NCBI RefSeq assembly: GCF_001885215.1
Contig: NZ_CP018091.1
Location: 1,488,001-1,552,000, forward strand
Reading direction: 5' to 3'
Origin: Synechococcus sp. SynAce01
Lineage (GTDB): Bacteria; Cyanobacteriota; Cyanobacteriia; PCC-6307; Cyanobiaceae
DNA length: 64,000 bases
Shown: positions 57,240 through 64,000 of the stretch, one piece after another
How positions within the stretch are numbered: position 1 is the stretch's first letter
Layout of the letters: each line of letters begins with the position of its first letter
Program-made: the position numbers and the translations under genes
Notes under the pieces: generated by a model
Seen by the model: only the letters and a program-made list of their open reading frames with translations
The model's database searches: none
What the model was told of the DNA's origin: nothing

Positions 57240-58085
57240 GTGAACGAGGCGGACCTGCAGCAGGAGGCCGTGTCTCCTTGGCGCTGCCTGGTGGCGGTGC
57301 CGGCCCGGCTGGAGTCGTCGCGGCTGCCGAACAAGGTGATGGCCGACATCGGCGGCCAGCCGATGCTGCGGCGGGTGTTGGAGCGCTGCCGCCAGTCCCG
57401 ACGGGCGGCAGCGGTGGTGCTCTGCACCGACAGCGACCTGTTGCGGCAGGAGGCTGAGGCCTGGGGATTCCCCGTTCTGATGACAGCGGCCTCCTGCAGC
57501 TCCGGCAGCGACCGCCTCGCGTCTGTGGTGGAGGCGCTCATGGCCCTGGCCGCAGAAGCCACCGCCGGGCCGCAGTCGGGCCCGCCCGATCCCGCCCGCA
57601 CGGTGATCATCAACGTCCAGGGAGATCAGCCCTTCCTTGATCCGGCGGTGATCGATGCGATGGCGGAGGCCTTCAGCGCCACCACACCAGCCCCTGCCGT
57701 GCTCACCCCGGTGTACCGGATGGCGGCCGAGAAGGTGCACAACCCGAATGTGGTGAAAACCCTGTTGGCAGCAGACGGCCGCGCCCTCTACTTCTCCCGC
57801 TCGGCGATCCCCCACGTGCGCGGTATCGAGCCAGCCGACTGGCCCCAGCACGCCCCCTACTGGGGCCATGTGGGCATCTACGGCTATCGGGCCGATGTGC
57901 TGGCGCGCTGGGCTGGCCTGCCCGCCTCGCCGCTGGAGCAGATCGAGAAGCTTGAGCAGCTGCGTCTGATCGAGGCTGGCATCCCCGTGGGCACCTTCCC
58001 CGTTGACGGCGATTTCCTCTCGGTGGACACCGCCGAGCAGCTGGAGCAGGCCCGGGCCCTGGCCCTCAGCGCGCCGTTGGGCTGA
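57240..58085 (+). CDS. kdsB: CMP-Kdo synthetase (3-deoxy-manno-octulosonate cytidylyltransferase)
   Basis: Activates Kdo with CTP to CMP-Kdo. The 281-residue protein has VPARLESSRLPNK (20-32), IGGQPMLRRVLERC, the NVQGDQPFLDP block and a KLEQLRLIEAG C-terminal helix, all standard for KdsB. Start GTG at 57240. A TAAGCT box lies 26-31 bases before it. It is convergent with kdsD, with 20 bases of 3' overlap, so the two Kdo genes face each other. kdsA and kdsC lie about 20 kb upstream. Confidence 0.93.
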   Translation: MNEADLQQEAVSPWRCLVAVPARLESSRLPNKVMADIGGQPMLRRVLERCRQSRRAAAVVLCTDSDLLRQEAEAWGFPVLMTAASCSSGSDRLASVVEALMALAAEATAGPQSGPPDPARTVIINVQGDQPFLDPAVIDAMAEAFSATTPAPAVLTPVYRMAAEKVHNPNVVKTLLAADGRALYFSRSAIPHVRGIEPADWPQHAPYWGHVGIYGYRADVLARWAGLPASPLEQIEKLEQLRLIEAGIPVGTFPVDGDFLSVDTAEQLEQARALALSAPLG

Positions 58086-59064
58086 GCCCCGCCTGCACCA
58101 GATCATGCAGCCGCAACAGGCCCACCACCATTCCCTCCTGCCCTAAAACCGGCAACACGCCGATCGGTTTGCGGCGGTTGCGCTCCATGCGCTCCAGGGC
58201 GGTAACCGCCAGCAGATCCGCCGTCACGGTGATCGGGTCGGCGGTCATCAGTGCGGTGGCCTGCAGCTCGGCCCAGGCCGTGGCCGGATGCTGCTCCAGG
58301 GCCCGGCGCAGATCGCCGTCGGTGATCAGGCCGGCCAGCCGTTCGCCCGGCCCGCTCTTGCGCACCCAGCAGGCCCCGGCGCCATCGCGGGTGAGCAGGG
58401 CGATCACGGCCTGGAGGCTGGCCGATTCGGCCACGGGGTGGAGCCGCTCGGCCGGCACCATCAGATCACCCACCGTGAGGGTGAGCTGCTTGCCGAGCGC
58501 ACCGGCTGGGTGGTTCATGGCGAAGTCGGCGGGTGAGATCCCTCGCCGCTCCATCCAAACCGCCGCCAGGGCGTCACCAATCGCCATGGCCACGGCCGTG
58601 CTGGCGGTGGGGGCCAGGTTCAGTGGGCAGACCTCACGATCGACGCCGCCATCGAGCACCACTTCACAGCCGCGGGCCAGGCTTGAGTTCAACCGGCCCA
58701 CCAGGGCGATCCGGCCAGTGCCCCGCCGGCGCAGGTGGGGCAGGATCTCGATCAGCTCCTGGGTTTCGCCGCTGTTGGAGAGCAGCAGAGCCACGTCTTC
58801 GGGGGCGACGACGCCCAGGTCACCGTGCAGGGCATCGAGCGGGTTGAGGTAGAGCGCCATCAGCCCGATCGAGGAGAAGGTGGCGGCGATCTTGCGCGCC
58901 ACGATCCCGCTTTTGCCCACGCCGGTGATCACCAATTTGGCCCGCTGGTCGGCACAGCGCTCCAGCAGATCCAGGGCCGCATCCACCTGGCTTGCCTCCA
59001 GCCGCGTGGCCGCCGCCGCGATCGCCGCGGCTTCCTCGTTCAAGCAGCGCGTCAGTGCAGACAT
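58066..59064 (-). CDS. kdsD: Arabinose-5-phosphate isomerase KdsD (KpsF/GutQ family)
   Basis: Interconverts ribulose 5-phosphate and arabinose 5-phosphate, the first committed step to Kdo. The 332-residue protein has an N-terminal SIS domain (about 30-165) with VITGVGKSGIVARKIAATF and LLSNSGETQEL, followed by two CBS domains (about 205-265 and 275-328), the KdsD layout. A perfect AGGAGGT Shine-Dalgarno precedes the ATG by 9 bases. It follows smpB on the minus strand by 61 bases containing a short direct repeat. 3' end overlaps kdsB. Confidence 0.93.
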   Translation of the reverse strand: MSALTRCLNEEAAAIAAAATRLEASQVDAALDLLERCADQRAKLVITGVGKSGIVARKIAATFSSIGLMALYLNPLDALHGDLGVVAPEDVALLLSNSGETQELIEILPHLRRRGTGRIALVGRLNSSLARGCEVVLDGGVDREVCPLNLAPTASTAVAMAIGDALAAVWMERRGISPADFAMNHPAGALGKQLTLTVGDLMVPAERLHPVAESASLQAVIALLTRDGAGACWVRKSGPGERLAGLITDGDLRRALEQHPATAWAELQATALMTADPITVTADLLAVTALERMERNRRKPIGVLPVLGQEGMVVGLLRLHDLVQAGLSPTAR

Positions 59065-59073
59065 CCAGGCCCC

Positions 59074-59080
59074 ACCTCCT
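59074..59080 (-). promoter_or_regulatory. Strong Shine-Dalgarno sequence of kdsD (AGGAGGT)
   Basis: Minus-strand AGGAGGT, fully complementary to the 16S 3' end, with a 9-base spacer to the kdsD ATG at 59064. It confirms that start. Most genes here lack a good match, so kdsD may be translated unusually well. Confidence 0.7.
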
Positions 59081-59095
59081 CTGCCGCGACTGTAT

Positions 59096-59132
59096 GGCTA
59101 AAGCGGGATGGCCAGAGCCGGAGGGCTAAAGC
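59096..59132. repeat. Direct repeat GGCTAAAGC, two copies, between smpB and kdsD
   Basis: GGCTAAAGC occurs at 59096-59104 and again at 59124-59132, 28 bases apart. The second copy contains the smpB stop codon (minus-strand TAG). The first copy lies about 32-40 bases before the kdsD start, where a promoter or regulator site would be. Function unknown. Confidence 0.5.
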
Positions 59133-59623
59133 CTGGCCATGGCTGAGCGCACTTCCCGGTCGGCATCCTTGCGGCGCTCGTCCTGGCGCTTGTCGTGCAG
59201 CTTGCGGCCCTTGGCCAGCCCGATGGTGAGCTTGATCCACGATCCCTTGAGGTGGAGGTTGAGCGGGATCAAGGTGAGCCCCTTCTGGTCGAGGGCGATG
59301 CGCAGCTTGTCGATCTCGCGGCGGTGGGCCAGCAACTTGCGGGTGCGCAGCGGCTCGTGGTTGTAGTAGGCGCTGGCGTGGCTGTGGGGGGAGATGTGAA
59401 CGTTGTGCAGCTGCAGCTCGCCGCTGCGGATCAGGCAGAAGCCATCGCGCAGGTTGGCCTTGCCGGCCCGGATTGATTTCACCTCCGTTCCCACCAGCTC
59501 CAGGCCGGTTTCGATGGTTTCGAGGATTTCGTACTGATGGCGGGCGAAGCGGTTGTCGGCCAGCAGGCGGTTGGCGGCATCCCGGGCCGCCTTGGCGGCT
59601 TTCTTGCCTCCTCCCTTGGCCAT
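59126..59623 (-). CDS. smpB: SsrA-binding protein SmpB
   Basis: Binds tmRNA and delivers it to stalled ribosomes. The 165-residue protein has the SmpB order: basic start [15 protein letters not shown], an [20 protein letters not shown] block, the LRDGFCLI segment, [12 protein letters not shown] and the basic C-terminal tail [19 protein letters not shown] 59623 is confirmed by GAGGGAG directly upstream; the longer open frame to 60115 is antisense of ruvB. Divergent from ruvB over 60 bases. The tmRNA gene was not found in the window. Confidence 0.95.
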   Translation of the reverse strand: MAKGGGKKAAKAARDAANRLLADNRFARHQYEILETIETGLELVGTEVKSIRAGKANLRDGFCLIRSGELQLHNVHISPHSHASAYYNHEPLRTRKLLAHRREIDKLRIALDQKGLTLIPLNLHLKGSWIKLTIGLAKGRKLHDKRQDERRKDADREVRSAMARL

Positions 59624-59683
59624 CTCCCTCACCAGCGCAGGCCTTGACCCTAAACAGCCTCCGGCCTGCCTACTGTCGGGGCC

Positions 59684-60772
59684 ATGGCGATCGTTTCCTC
59701 CGGAGCCGGGCGCGGTGGAGTTCAGCCACCTGCCCGCCCGCCCGCCGCAGCGGCGGCGCGTTTGCTCGATCCCCGTGGCCAGCCGCTCCAGGAAGGGGAA
59801 GCCGAGGCGCCGCTGCCCAACCGGGAAGACAGTCTGCGGCCGCGGCGGCTGGCTGATTACATCGGCCAGCGGGAACTCAAAGAAGTGCTCGGCATCGCCG
59901 TGGAAGCCACCCGCAACCGCGGCGAGGCCCTCGACCACGTGCTGCTCTACGGGCCCCCTGGCCTCGGCAAAACCACCATGGCCCTGGTGATCGCCGAGGA
60001 GCTGGGGGTGCGCTGCCGCATCACCAGTGCGCCGGCCCTGGAGCGCCCCCGCGACATCGTCGGCCTGCTGATCAACCTGCAGCCCCACGAGCTGCTGTTC
60101 ATCGATGAGATCCACCGGCTCAACCGGGTGGCCGAGGAGCTGCTCTATCCGGCCATGGAGGACTACCGCCTTGATCTCACCGTTGGCCGCGGCAGCACCG
60201 CCCGCACCCGCTCGGTGCCTGTGGCGCCGTTCACCCTGGTGGGAGCCACCACCAGGGCCGGCGCCTTGAGCTCACCGCTGCGTGACCGCTTCGGCCTGAT
60301 CCAGCGGCTGGAGTTCTATGGTCTCGCCGATCTCCAGGCGATCGTGGAGCGGGCCGCCGGCCTGCTCAATCTGGAGCTGGACGCCGAGGCCGCCGCCGAG
60401 GTGGCCCGCCGTTGCCGCGGCACGCCGCGTATCGCCAATCGCCTGTTGCGCCGGGTGCGCGATGTGGCCAGCGTGCGCGGCCAACCCCGCATCGGGCCGG
60501 CCTTGGTGGCCGAAGCGCTCAGCCTGCATCGGGTCGACGACCGGGGCCTTGATGCCAGCGACCGGCGCCTGCTGGAGCTGCTGCTCACGGGCTATGGCGG
60601 CGGGCCGGTGGGCCTCGACACCCTGGCTGCCGGGCTTGGCGAGGATCCGATCACCCTGGAAACGGTGGTGGAACCCTATTTGTTGCAACTGGGCTTTCTG
60701 CTGCGCACCCCCCGTGGTCGGGTGGCCACGCCGGCGGCGCGCCAGCATCTCGGCTGGCCGGAGGCGGCCTGA
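59684..60772 (+). CDS. ruvB: Holliday junction branch migration helicase RuvB
   Basis: AAA+ motor that drives branch migration with RuvA. The 362-residue protein has a Gly/Pro/Ala-rich start (about 1-55), then [19 protein letters not shown], Walker [12 protein letters not shown], Walker [10 protein letters not shown], sensor 1 [20 protein letters not shown] and a C-terminal winged helix with [17 protein letters not shown]. Its stop shares a base with the next ATG (TGATG). ruvA is not adjacent. Confidence 0.96.
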   Translation: MAIVSSGAGRGGVQPPARPPAAAAARLLDPRGQPLQEGEAEAPLPNREDSLRPRRLADYIGQRELKEVLGIAVEATRNRGEALDHVLLYGPPGLGKTTMALVIAEELGVRCRITSAPALERPRDIVGLLINLQPHELLFIDEIHRLNRVAEELLYPAMEDYRLDLTVGRGSTARTRSVPVAPFTLVGATTRAGALSSPLRDRFGLIQRLEFYGLADLQAIVERAAGLLNLELDAEAAAEVARRCRGTPRIANRLLRRVRDVASVRGQPRIGPALVAEALSLHRVDDRGLDASDRRLLELLLTGYGGGPVGLDTLAAGLGEDPITLETVVEPYLLQLGFLLRTPRGRVATPAARQHLGWPEAA

Positions 60773-61515
60773 TGGGCTGGCTGCTGGCCTTGCTGCTCAC
60801 CACCCAGCTGGCCTTTCCCCAGCTGTTCGATCAGGCCCTGAACGCCAGCCGCGAGGGCCGCTTCGGCGACGCACTGCCGCTCTGGGATCGGGTGCTGGAG
60901 CAGGCCCCCAACGACGCTTCGGCCTGGAGCAACCGCGGCAACGTGCAGTTGGCGCTTGGCCGCCCTGAAGCGGCTATCGCCGATCAGGCCAAAGCGATGG
61001 AGCTGGAGCCAGGCAGCCTCGATCCCCATCTCAACCGCGGCATCGCCGAGGAGGCCCTCGGCCAGTGGGAGCTGGCGGAAGCCGATTACCGCTGGGTCCT
61101 GGCCCGTGATCCCGCTGAGGCCTCCGCCCTCTACAACCTGGGCAATGTGCAGGGATCGCTGCAGCAGTGGGAAGAGGCCGGCCGTTGCTTTGAGGCGGCC
61201 GCCGCCGCCCGGCCCGGGTTCCCGATGGCCCGCTCCAGCGCCGCGCTGGCGGCCTTCCAGCAGGGTGATCTGGCCGGGGCGGAAGCGGAGTTCCGCAAGC
61301 TGATCCGTCGCTATCCGCTGTTTGCCGATGCCCGGGCAGGGCTTACTGCCCTGCTCTGGTTGCGCGGGGCCTCAGGGGAGGCGGAAAGCAACTGGGCGGC
61401 GGCCTCAGGCCTCGACCCGCGCTACCGCCAGCCAGAATGGTTAGCGGCTATTCGCCGCTGGCCTCCGAAACCCGTGAGCGCCCTTGAAGATTTTCTGAAC
61501 CTGGCGAGCCGATGA
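60772..61515 (+). CDS. TPR-repeat protein with N-terminal signal
   Basis: A 247-residue protein starting [19 protein letters not shown], a probable signal peptide or anchor, followed by five to six TPR units (for example NDASAWSNRGNVQLALGRPE and AEASALYNLGNVQGSLQQWE) and a short C-terminal helix. It is translationally coupled to ruvB (TGATG) and to the M20 peptidase (ATGA). A lumenal or periplasmic assembly factor is possible; no specific function can be assigned. Confidence 0.8.
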   Translation: MGWLLALLLTTQLAFPQLFDQALNASREGRFGDALPLWDRVLEQAPNDASAWSNRGNVQLALGRPEAAIADQAKAMELEPGSLDPHLNRGIAEEALGQWELAEADYRWVLARDPAEASALYNLGNVQGSLQQWEEAGRCFEAAAAARPGFPMARSSAALAAFQQGDLAGAEAEFRKLIRRYPLFADARAGLTALLWLRGASGEAESNWAAASGLDPRYRQPEWLAAIRRWPPKPVSALEDFLNLASR

Positions 61516-62774
61516 TTCCCGCTGCCACGTCTGCTGCCTTCCCCGCTTCTTCTGCCTCGCCAGGCTCCGCGGCGGCCCGCCTGCGGCCGGCGGAGATTCT
61601 CGAGCGCTTTGGCCTGGAGCAGGCCCTGGAGCAGGCCCTGCCGGACCTGATTGGTTTGCGCCGCCATCTCCATGCCCACCCGGAGCTGAGCGGGGCTGAA
61701 TATCAGACGGCGGCCCTGGTGGCCGGGGAGTTGCGGCAGCTCGGCTGGACGGTGCGTGAGGGTGTGGGCCGGACCGGCGTGGTGGCCGAGCTGGGCCCCG
61801 TGGGGGCGCCGCTGGTGGCCTTGCGCGTGGATATGGATGCCCTGCCGGTGGAAGAGCGCACGGGTCTGGCCTTTGCCTCCTGCCAGCAGGGTCTGATGCA
61901 CGCCTGCGGCCATGACCTACACACCAGCGTGGGGCTCGGGGTGGCCCGGCTGCTGGCTCCCTTTGCCGGAGAGCTCAAGGCCCGGGTGCGGCTGTTGTTT
62001 CAGCCCGCCGAGGAAATCGCCACAGGAGCCGCCTGGATGCTGGCCGATGGCGCCATGGAGGGGGTGCAAGCCCTGTTCGGCCTGCATGTGTTTCCAAGCC
62101 TGGAGGTGGGCAGCATCGGGGTGCGCAGCGGCAGCCTCACGGCCGCAGCTGGCGAGCTGGAGGTGGAGGTGCTGGGCGAAGGCGGCCATGGCGCCAGACC
62201 CCACCAGTCGATCGATGCGATCTGGATTGCGGCGCGGGTGGTGAGCGGCCTGCAGGAGGCGATCAGCCGCCGCCTCGACGCCCTTCAGCCGGTGGTGGTC
62301 AGCTTCGGGCGGATCGAGGGGGGCAAGGCCTTCAATGTGATCGCCGACCACGTGCGCCTGCTCGGAACCGTTCGCTGTCTCGACACCACCGTGCACGCCC
62401 AGCTGCCGGGCTGGATCGAAGACACCGTCCAGGCCATCTGCCGCGGCTACGGCGGTGAGGCCAAGGTGCGCTACCGCTGCATTGCACCACCCGTTCACAA
62501 CGACCCCGCCCTCACGGGCCTGGTGGAAGAGGCGGCCGTGACGCTGCTTGGAGCCGAGCAGGTGATCCGGCTGGAGCAGCCCTCCCTGGGGGCGGAGGAT
62601 TTCGCCGAACTGCTTCGGGCCGCTCCCGGCACGATGTTCCGTCTGGGGGTGGCCGGAGCTCAGGGATGCGCCCCGCTCCACAACGGCAGCTTCAATCCCG
62701 ATGAACGCTCGCTGGCGGTGGGGGTGAAGGTGCTCGCCCTCAGCCTGCTGCTTTGGATGGAGCGGCAGGGTTGA
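61512..62774 (+). CDS. M20-family amidohydrolase (N-acyl-amino-acid/IAA-amino-acid hydrolase-like)
   Basis: Metal-dependent hydrolase that removes acyl groups from amino acid conjugates. The 420-residue protein has the M20D motifs VDMDALPVEE, MHACGHDLHTSVGLG, the FQPAEEIATGAAWM block with catalytic Glu, a dimerisation domain around 220-335, and a late metal-site region SLGAEDFAELL. A 30-residue Ala/Ser/Pro-rich start precedes the core. Its ATG overlaps the TPR stop (ATGA) and its stop overlaps the start of the small membrane gene. Confidence 0.9.
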   Translation: MIPAATSAAFPASSASPGSAAARLRPAEILERFGLEQALEQALPDLIGLRRHLHAHPELSGAEYQTAALVAGELRQLGWTVREGVGRTGVVAELGPVGAPLVALRVDMDALPVEERTGLAFASCQQGLMHACGHDLHTSVGLGVARLLAPFAGELKARVRLLFQPAEEIATGAAWMLADGAMEGVQALFGLHVFPSLEVGSIGVRSGSLTAAAGELEVEVLGEGGHGARPHQSIDAIWIAARVVSGLQEAISRRLDALQPVVVSFGRIEGGKAFNVIADHVRLLGTVRCLDTTVHAQLPGWIEDTVQAICRGYGGEAKVRYRCIAPPVHNDPALTGLVEEAAVTLLGAEQVIRLEQPSLGAEDFAELLRAAPGTMFRLGVAGAQGCAPLHNGSFNPDERSLAVGVKVLALSLLLWMERQG

Positions 62775-63034
62775 GATCCCCTCTGCCGGCGATTCGTCCC
62801 CTGCTGGCCCTGGCGGCGCCCCTGTTGATCCTGTTGGCGATGATCAGTCTGTTGGCGCGCCACGGCAGCCAGCGTCTCCAGGCTGTTCCCGCCCTGGTGA
62901 TCGGTTCTGGCCTGATGGTCACCAGTCGTCTGCGGAGGTCTCGCCGGCGCCGCAGGCTGGTGGAGGCCCTCCGTGGCCAGCCGTTGGCGTCGCCACCGCC
63001 GCACCCCAATCCACCCGTTTCCATGGGAGGGTGA
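62771..63034 (+). CDS. Small membrane protein, 87 residues
   Basis: A short protein with one or two hydrophobic stretches (IRPLLALAAPLLILLAMISLLA, about 9-30, and VPALVIGSGLMV) and a very basic middle (RLRRSRRRRRLVEAL). No family recognised. The TTG at 62771 gives a TTGA overlap with the M20 stop, and a TTG at 62753 would also open the frame. Arrangement in the run and the hydrophobic N-terminus support a real gene. The HEAT protein starts 5 bases after its stop. Confidence 0.6.
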   Translation: MRSPLPAIRPLLALAAPLLILLAMISLLARHGSQRLQAVPALVIGSGLMVTSRLRRSRRRRRLVEALRGQPLASPPPHPNPPVSMGG

Positions 63035-63038
63035 AGGC

Positions 63039-63677
63039 ATGGTTCAACCTCGATCGGATTCTGATTCTCCAGGCGATCTGGAGGCCCTGCGCCAGGCGAT
63101 CCTCTCCGGCGACCCGGTTCGGGCCATGCCGGCCCTGGTGGACCTGCGGCGATTTGAGCCTGAGCAGGCCGTTCCCCTACTCCTGCTCGGCCTGGAGCAG
63201 GAGCCCTTCATCGTGCGTTCGATGAGTTGTGCTGGCCTGGGTATCAAGCGCAACGAAGAAGCCTGGCAGGTTCTGATCACGGCCCTCAGTGAGGATCAGG
63301 ACGCGAACGTGCGGGCCGAAGCGGCCAATGCCCTGGCCAGTTACGGCGTCGAGCGGGCCTGGCCCTTGCTGCGCGATGCCTTCGCCCGTGATGGCGAGTG
63401 GTTGGTGCGCTGCAGCATCCTCTCCGCCCTGGCTGAGCAACCGCAGATTGATCCGGAGGCTCTGTTGGAGCTCTCGGAGATGGCGATCGCCGATGCTGAC
63501 GGCACCGTGCGGGTGGGCGGCGCTGAAATCCTCTCTCGACTGGTGCGCGACTCAGCCGCGCAGGCCGCGCCGGCATCGCCGGCCTGGGCAGAAGCGGCCC
63601 GCGCGTTGTTGCGGGGTCTGCAGCAGGACGGAGACCACCGGGTGGTGGCCGCGGCCCTGAACGGACTGCAATCCTGA
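63039..63677 (+). CDS. HEAT-repeat protein (PBS-lyase-like)
   Basis: A 212-residue all-helical protein built of HEAT repeats, with typical units such as ALRQAILSGDPVRAMPALVDL, NVRAEAANALASYGVERAWP and VRCSILSALAEQP. Such repeats occur in phycobilin lyases and NblB-type proteins, but also in unrelated scaffolds, so lyase activity is not supported by this sequence alone. ATG 63039 is used; an upstream open frame overlaps the small membrane gene. It precedes the thiC riboswitch. Confidence 0.8.
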   Translation: MVQPRSDSDSPGDLEALRQAILSGDPVRAMPALVDLRRFEPEQAVPLLLLGLEQEPFIVRSMSCAGLGIKRNEEAWQVLITALSEDQDANVRAEAANALASYGVERAWPLLRDAFARDGEWLVRCSILSALAEQPQIDPEALLELSEMAIADADGTVRVGGAEILSRLVRDSAAQAAPASPAWAEAARALLRGLQQDGDHRVVAAALNGLQS

Positions 63678-63685
63678 AATCTTGC

Positions 63686-63691
63686 TAGGTT
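63686..63691 (+). promoter_or_regulatory. Candidate -10 element (TAGGTT) for the thiC transcript
   Basis: TAGGTT ends 8 bases before the first paired base of the TPP riboswitch (63700), which places a start site near 63697-63699, exactly where an aptamer-bearing leader should begin. This position makes it the best-supported promoter in the window, although no -35 is visible. Confidence 0.5.
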
Positions 63692-63699
63692 TGGCCAGT

Positions 63700-63808
63700 C
63701 ACTAGGGGTGCCGGGCCCGAGCACACTTCCCACAAGAAGAGCGCTTCACGCCCCGGCTGAGATCACACCCTCCGAACCTGATCCGGGTCATGCCGGCGCA
63801 GGGAAGTG
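63700..63808 (+). promoter_or_regulatory. TPP (thi-box) riboswitch aptamer upstream of thiC
   Basis: Contains the conserved thi-box elements: AGGGGTGCC (63704-63712), CTGAGA (63757-63762) with ACACCC, and ACCTGATCCGGGTCATG / CCGGCGCAGGGAAG (63776-63806). CACT at 63700-63703 pairs with AGTG at 63805-63808 to close P1. A 40-base segment rich in C and A between CCGGG and CCCCGG extends helix P3. It senses thiamine pyrophosphate and should repress thiC when the cofactor is abundant. The 107-base expression platform (63809-63915) has the palindrome TCCGGATCCGGA but no clear terminator, so translational control is more likely. Confidence 0.93.
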
Positions 63809-63915
63809 TCCCGAATGCAACCGCAGGCCGATCGGCCCCGGTGGCGTCCGGATCCGGAGTTGTGCCCTCGCCTCCCAGCGGCCCCCGGTCCGAACGCCCC
63901 TTTTTCGAGTCGATC

Positions 63916-64000
63916 ATGCGCAGCGCCTGGATTGAGAAGCGTCGTGGTGACGCCAACGTGTCGCAGATGCATTACGCCCGTCAGGGCGTGGTGACCGAAG
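63916..64000 (+). CDS. thiC: Phosphomethylpyrimidine synthase ThiC, 3' end outside window
   Basis: Radical-SAM enzyme that makes the pyrimidine half of thiamine. Only the first 28 codons are inside, reading [20 protein letters not shown] and onward to VVTE, which matches the ThiC N-terminus. It lies downstream of a TPP riboswitch, the usual arrangement. No strong RBS is visible just before the ATG, though it may be hidden by the expression platform fold. Confidence 0.9.
   Translation, partial: MRSAWIEKRRGDANVSQMHYARQGVVTE

Noticed and set aside
59065-59683. tmRNA (ssrA) gene next to smpB
   Set aside because: The spaces around smpB are 60-61 bases, too small, and contain no tmRNA-like ends.
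63809-63915. Terminator in the thiC expression platform
   Set aside because: There is a five-T run at 63901 and the palindrome TCCGGATCCGGA further upstream, but the stem is not adjacent to the T-run.

Overview
The window is 64 kb of a GC-rich (roughly two-thirds G+C by eye), very compact chromosome. Gene content points to a cyanobacterium of the Synechococcus/Cyanobium picocyanobacterial group: a photosynthetic-type GAPDH (gap2), heme oxygenase (ho1), a glycolate dehydrogenase Fe-S subunit (glcF), a type IV pilus motor set, a one-RRM cyanobacterial RNA-binding protein, DUF502 and HpsJ-like membrane proteins, and thiC under a TPP riboswitch. No gene-free stretch exceeds 300 bases. I saw no tRNA, rRNA, CRISPR array, transposase or phage gene.

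Layout. 0-8.9 kb is housekeeping: a cyclophilin (5' end outside the window), thiL, gap2, murC-murB, YbaB, rsgA, a TusA-like protein, dnaJ and grpE. 9.0-13.3 kb is the pilus motor operon pilB-pilT-pilC. 13.3-15.7 kb holds a BaiN/HI0933-type flavoprotein and a DusA-type synthase. 15.7-22.9 kb is a long minus-strand series (HpsJ-like, DUF502, nusB, ftsY, GAF-SpoIIE phosphatase, argH, rbp). 23-27.5 kb on the plus strand holds queG, a TPR protein and a type IIA topoisomerase A subunit. 27.4-32.4 kb on the minus strand is icd, a membrane acyltransferase and glcF. 32.5-33.8 kb is a small conserved gene plus ho1.

From about 33.8 to 59 kb the window is dominated by surface-glycan genes: at least seven glycosyltransferases or glycosyltransferase-like proteins, an ABC exporter, two tandem O-antigen ligase/polymerase paralogues, a GT39-like GT-C enzyme, a sulfotransferase, and unknown proteins that share their operons. 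All four enzymes that make the activated sugar CMP-Kdo lie inside or beside this block (kdsA-kdsC at 36.8-38.2 kb; kdsB and kdsD convergent at 57.2-59.1 kb). A pcrA/uvrD helicase sits in the middle, flanked by two lower-GC membrane-protein genes. The simplest reading is a locus that makes, modifies (sulfate, Kdo) and exports a cell-surface or extracellular polysaccharide; its structure cannot be deduced from sequence.

59.1-64 kb returns to housekeeping: smpB (upstream of kdsD), ruvB, a TPR protein, an M20 peptidase, a small membrane protein, a HEAT-repeat protein, then the TPP riboswitch and first 28 codons of thiC. Most interesting are the complete Kdo pathway with a neighbouring unassigned GT-B-like gene, an apparent N-terminal frameshift in the acyltransferase, an extra C-terminal zinc ribbon on PilB, and inverted repeats in three regulatory intergenic regions.
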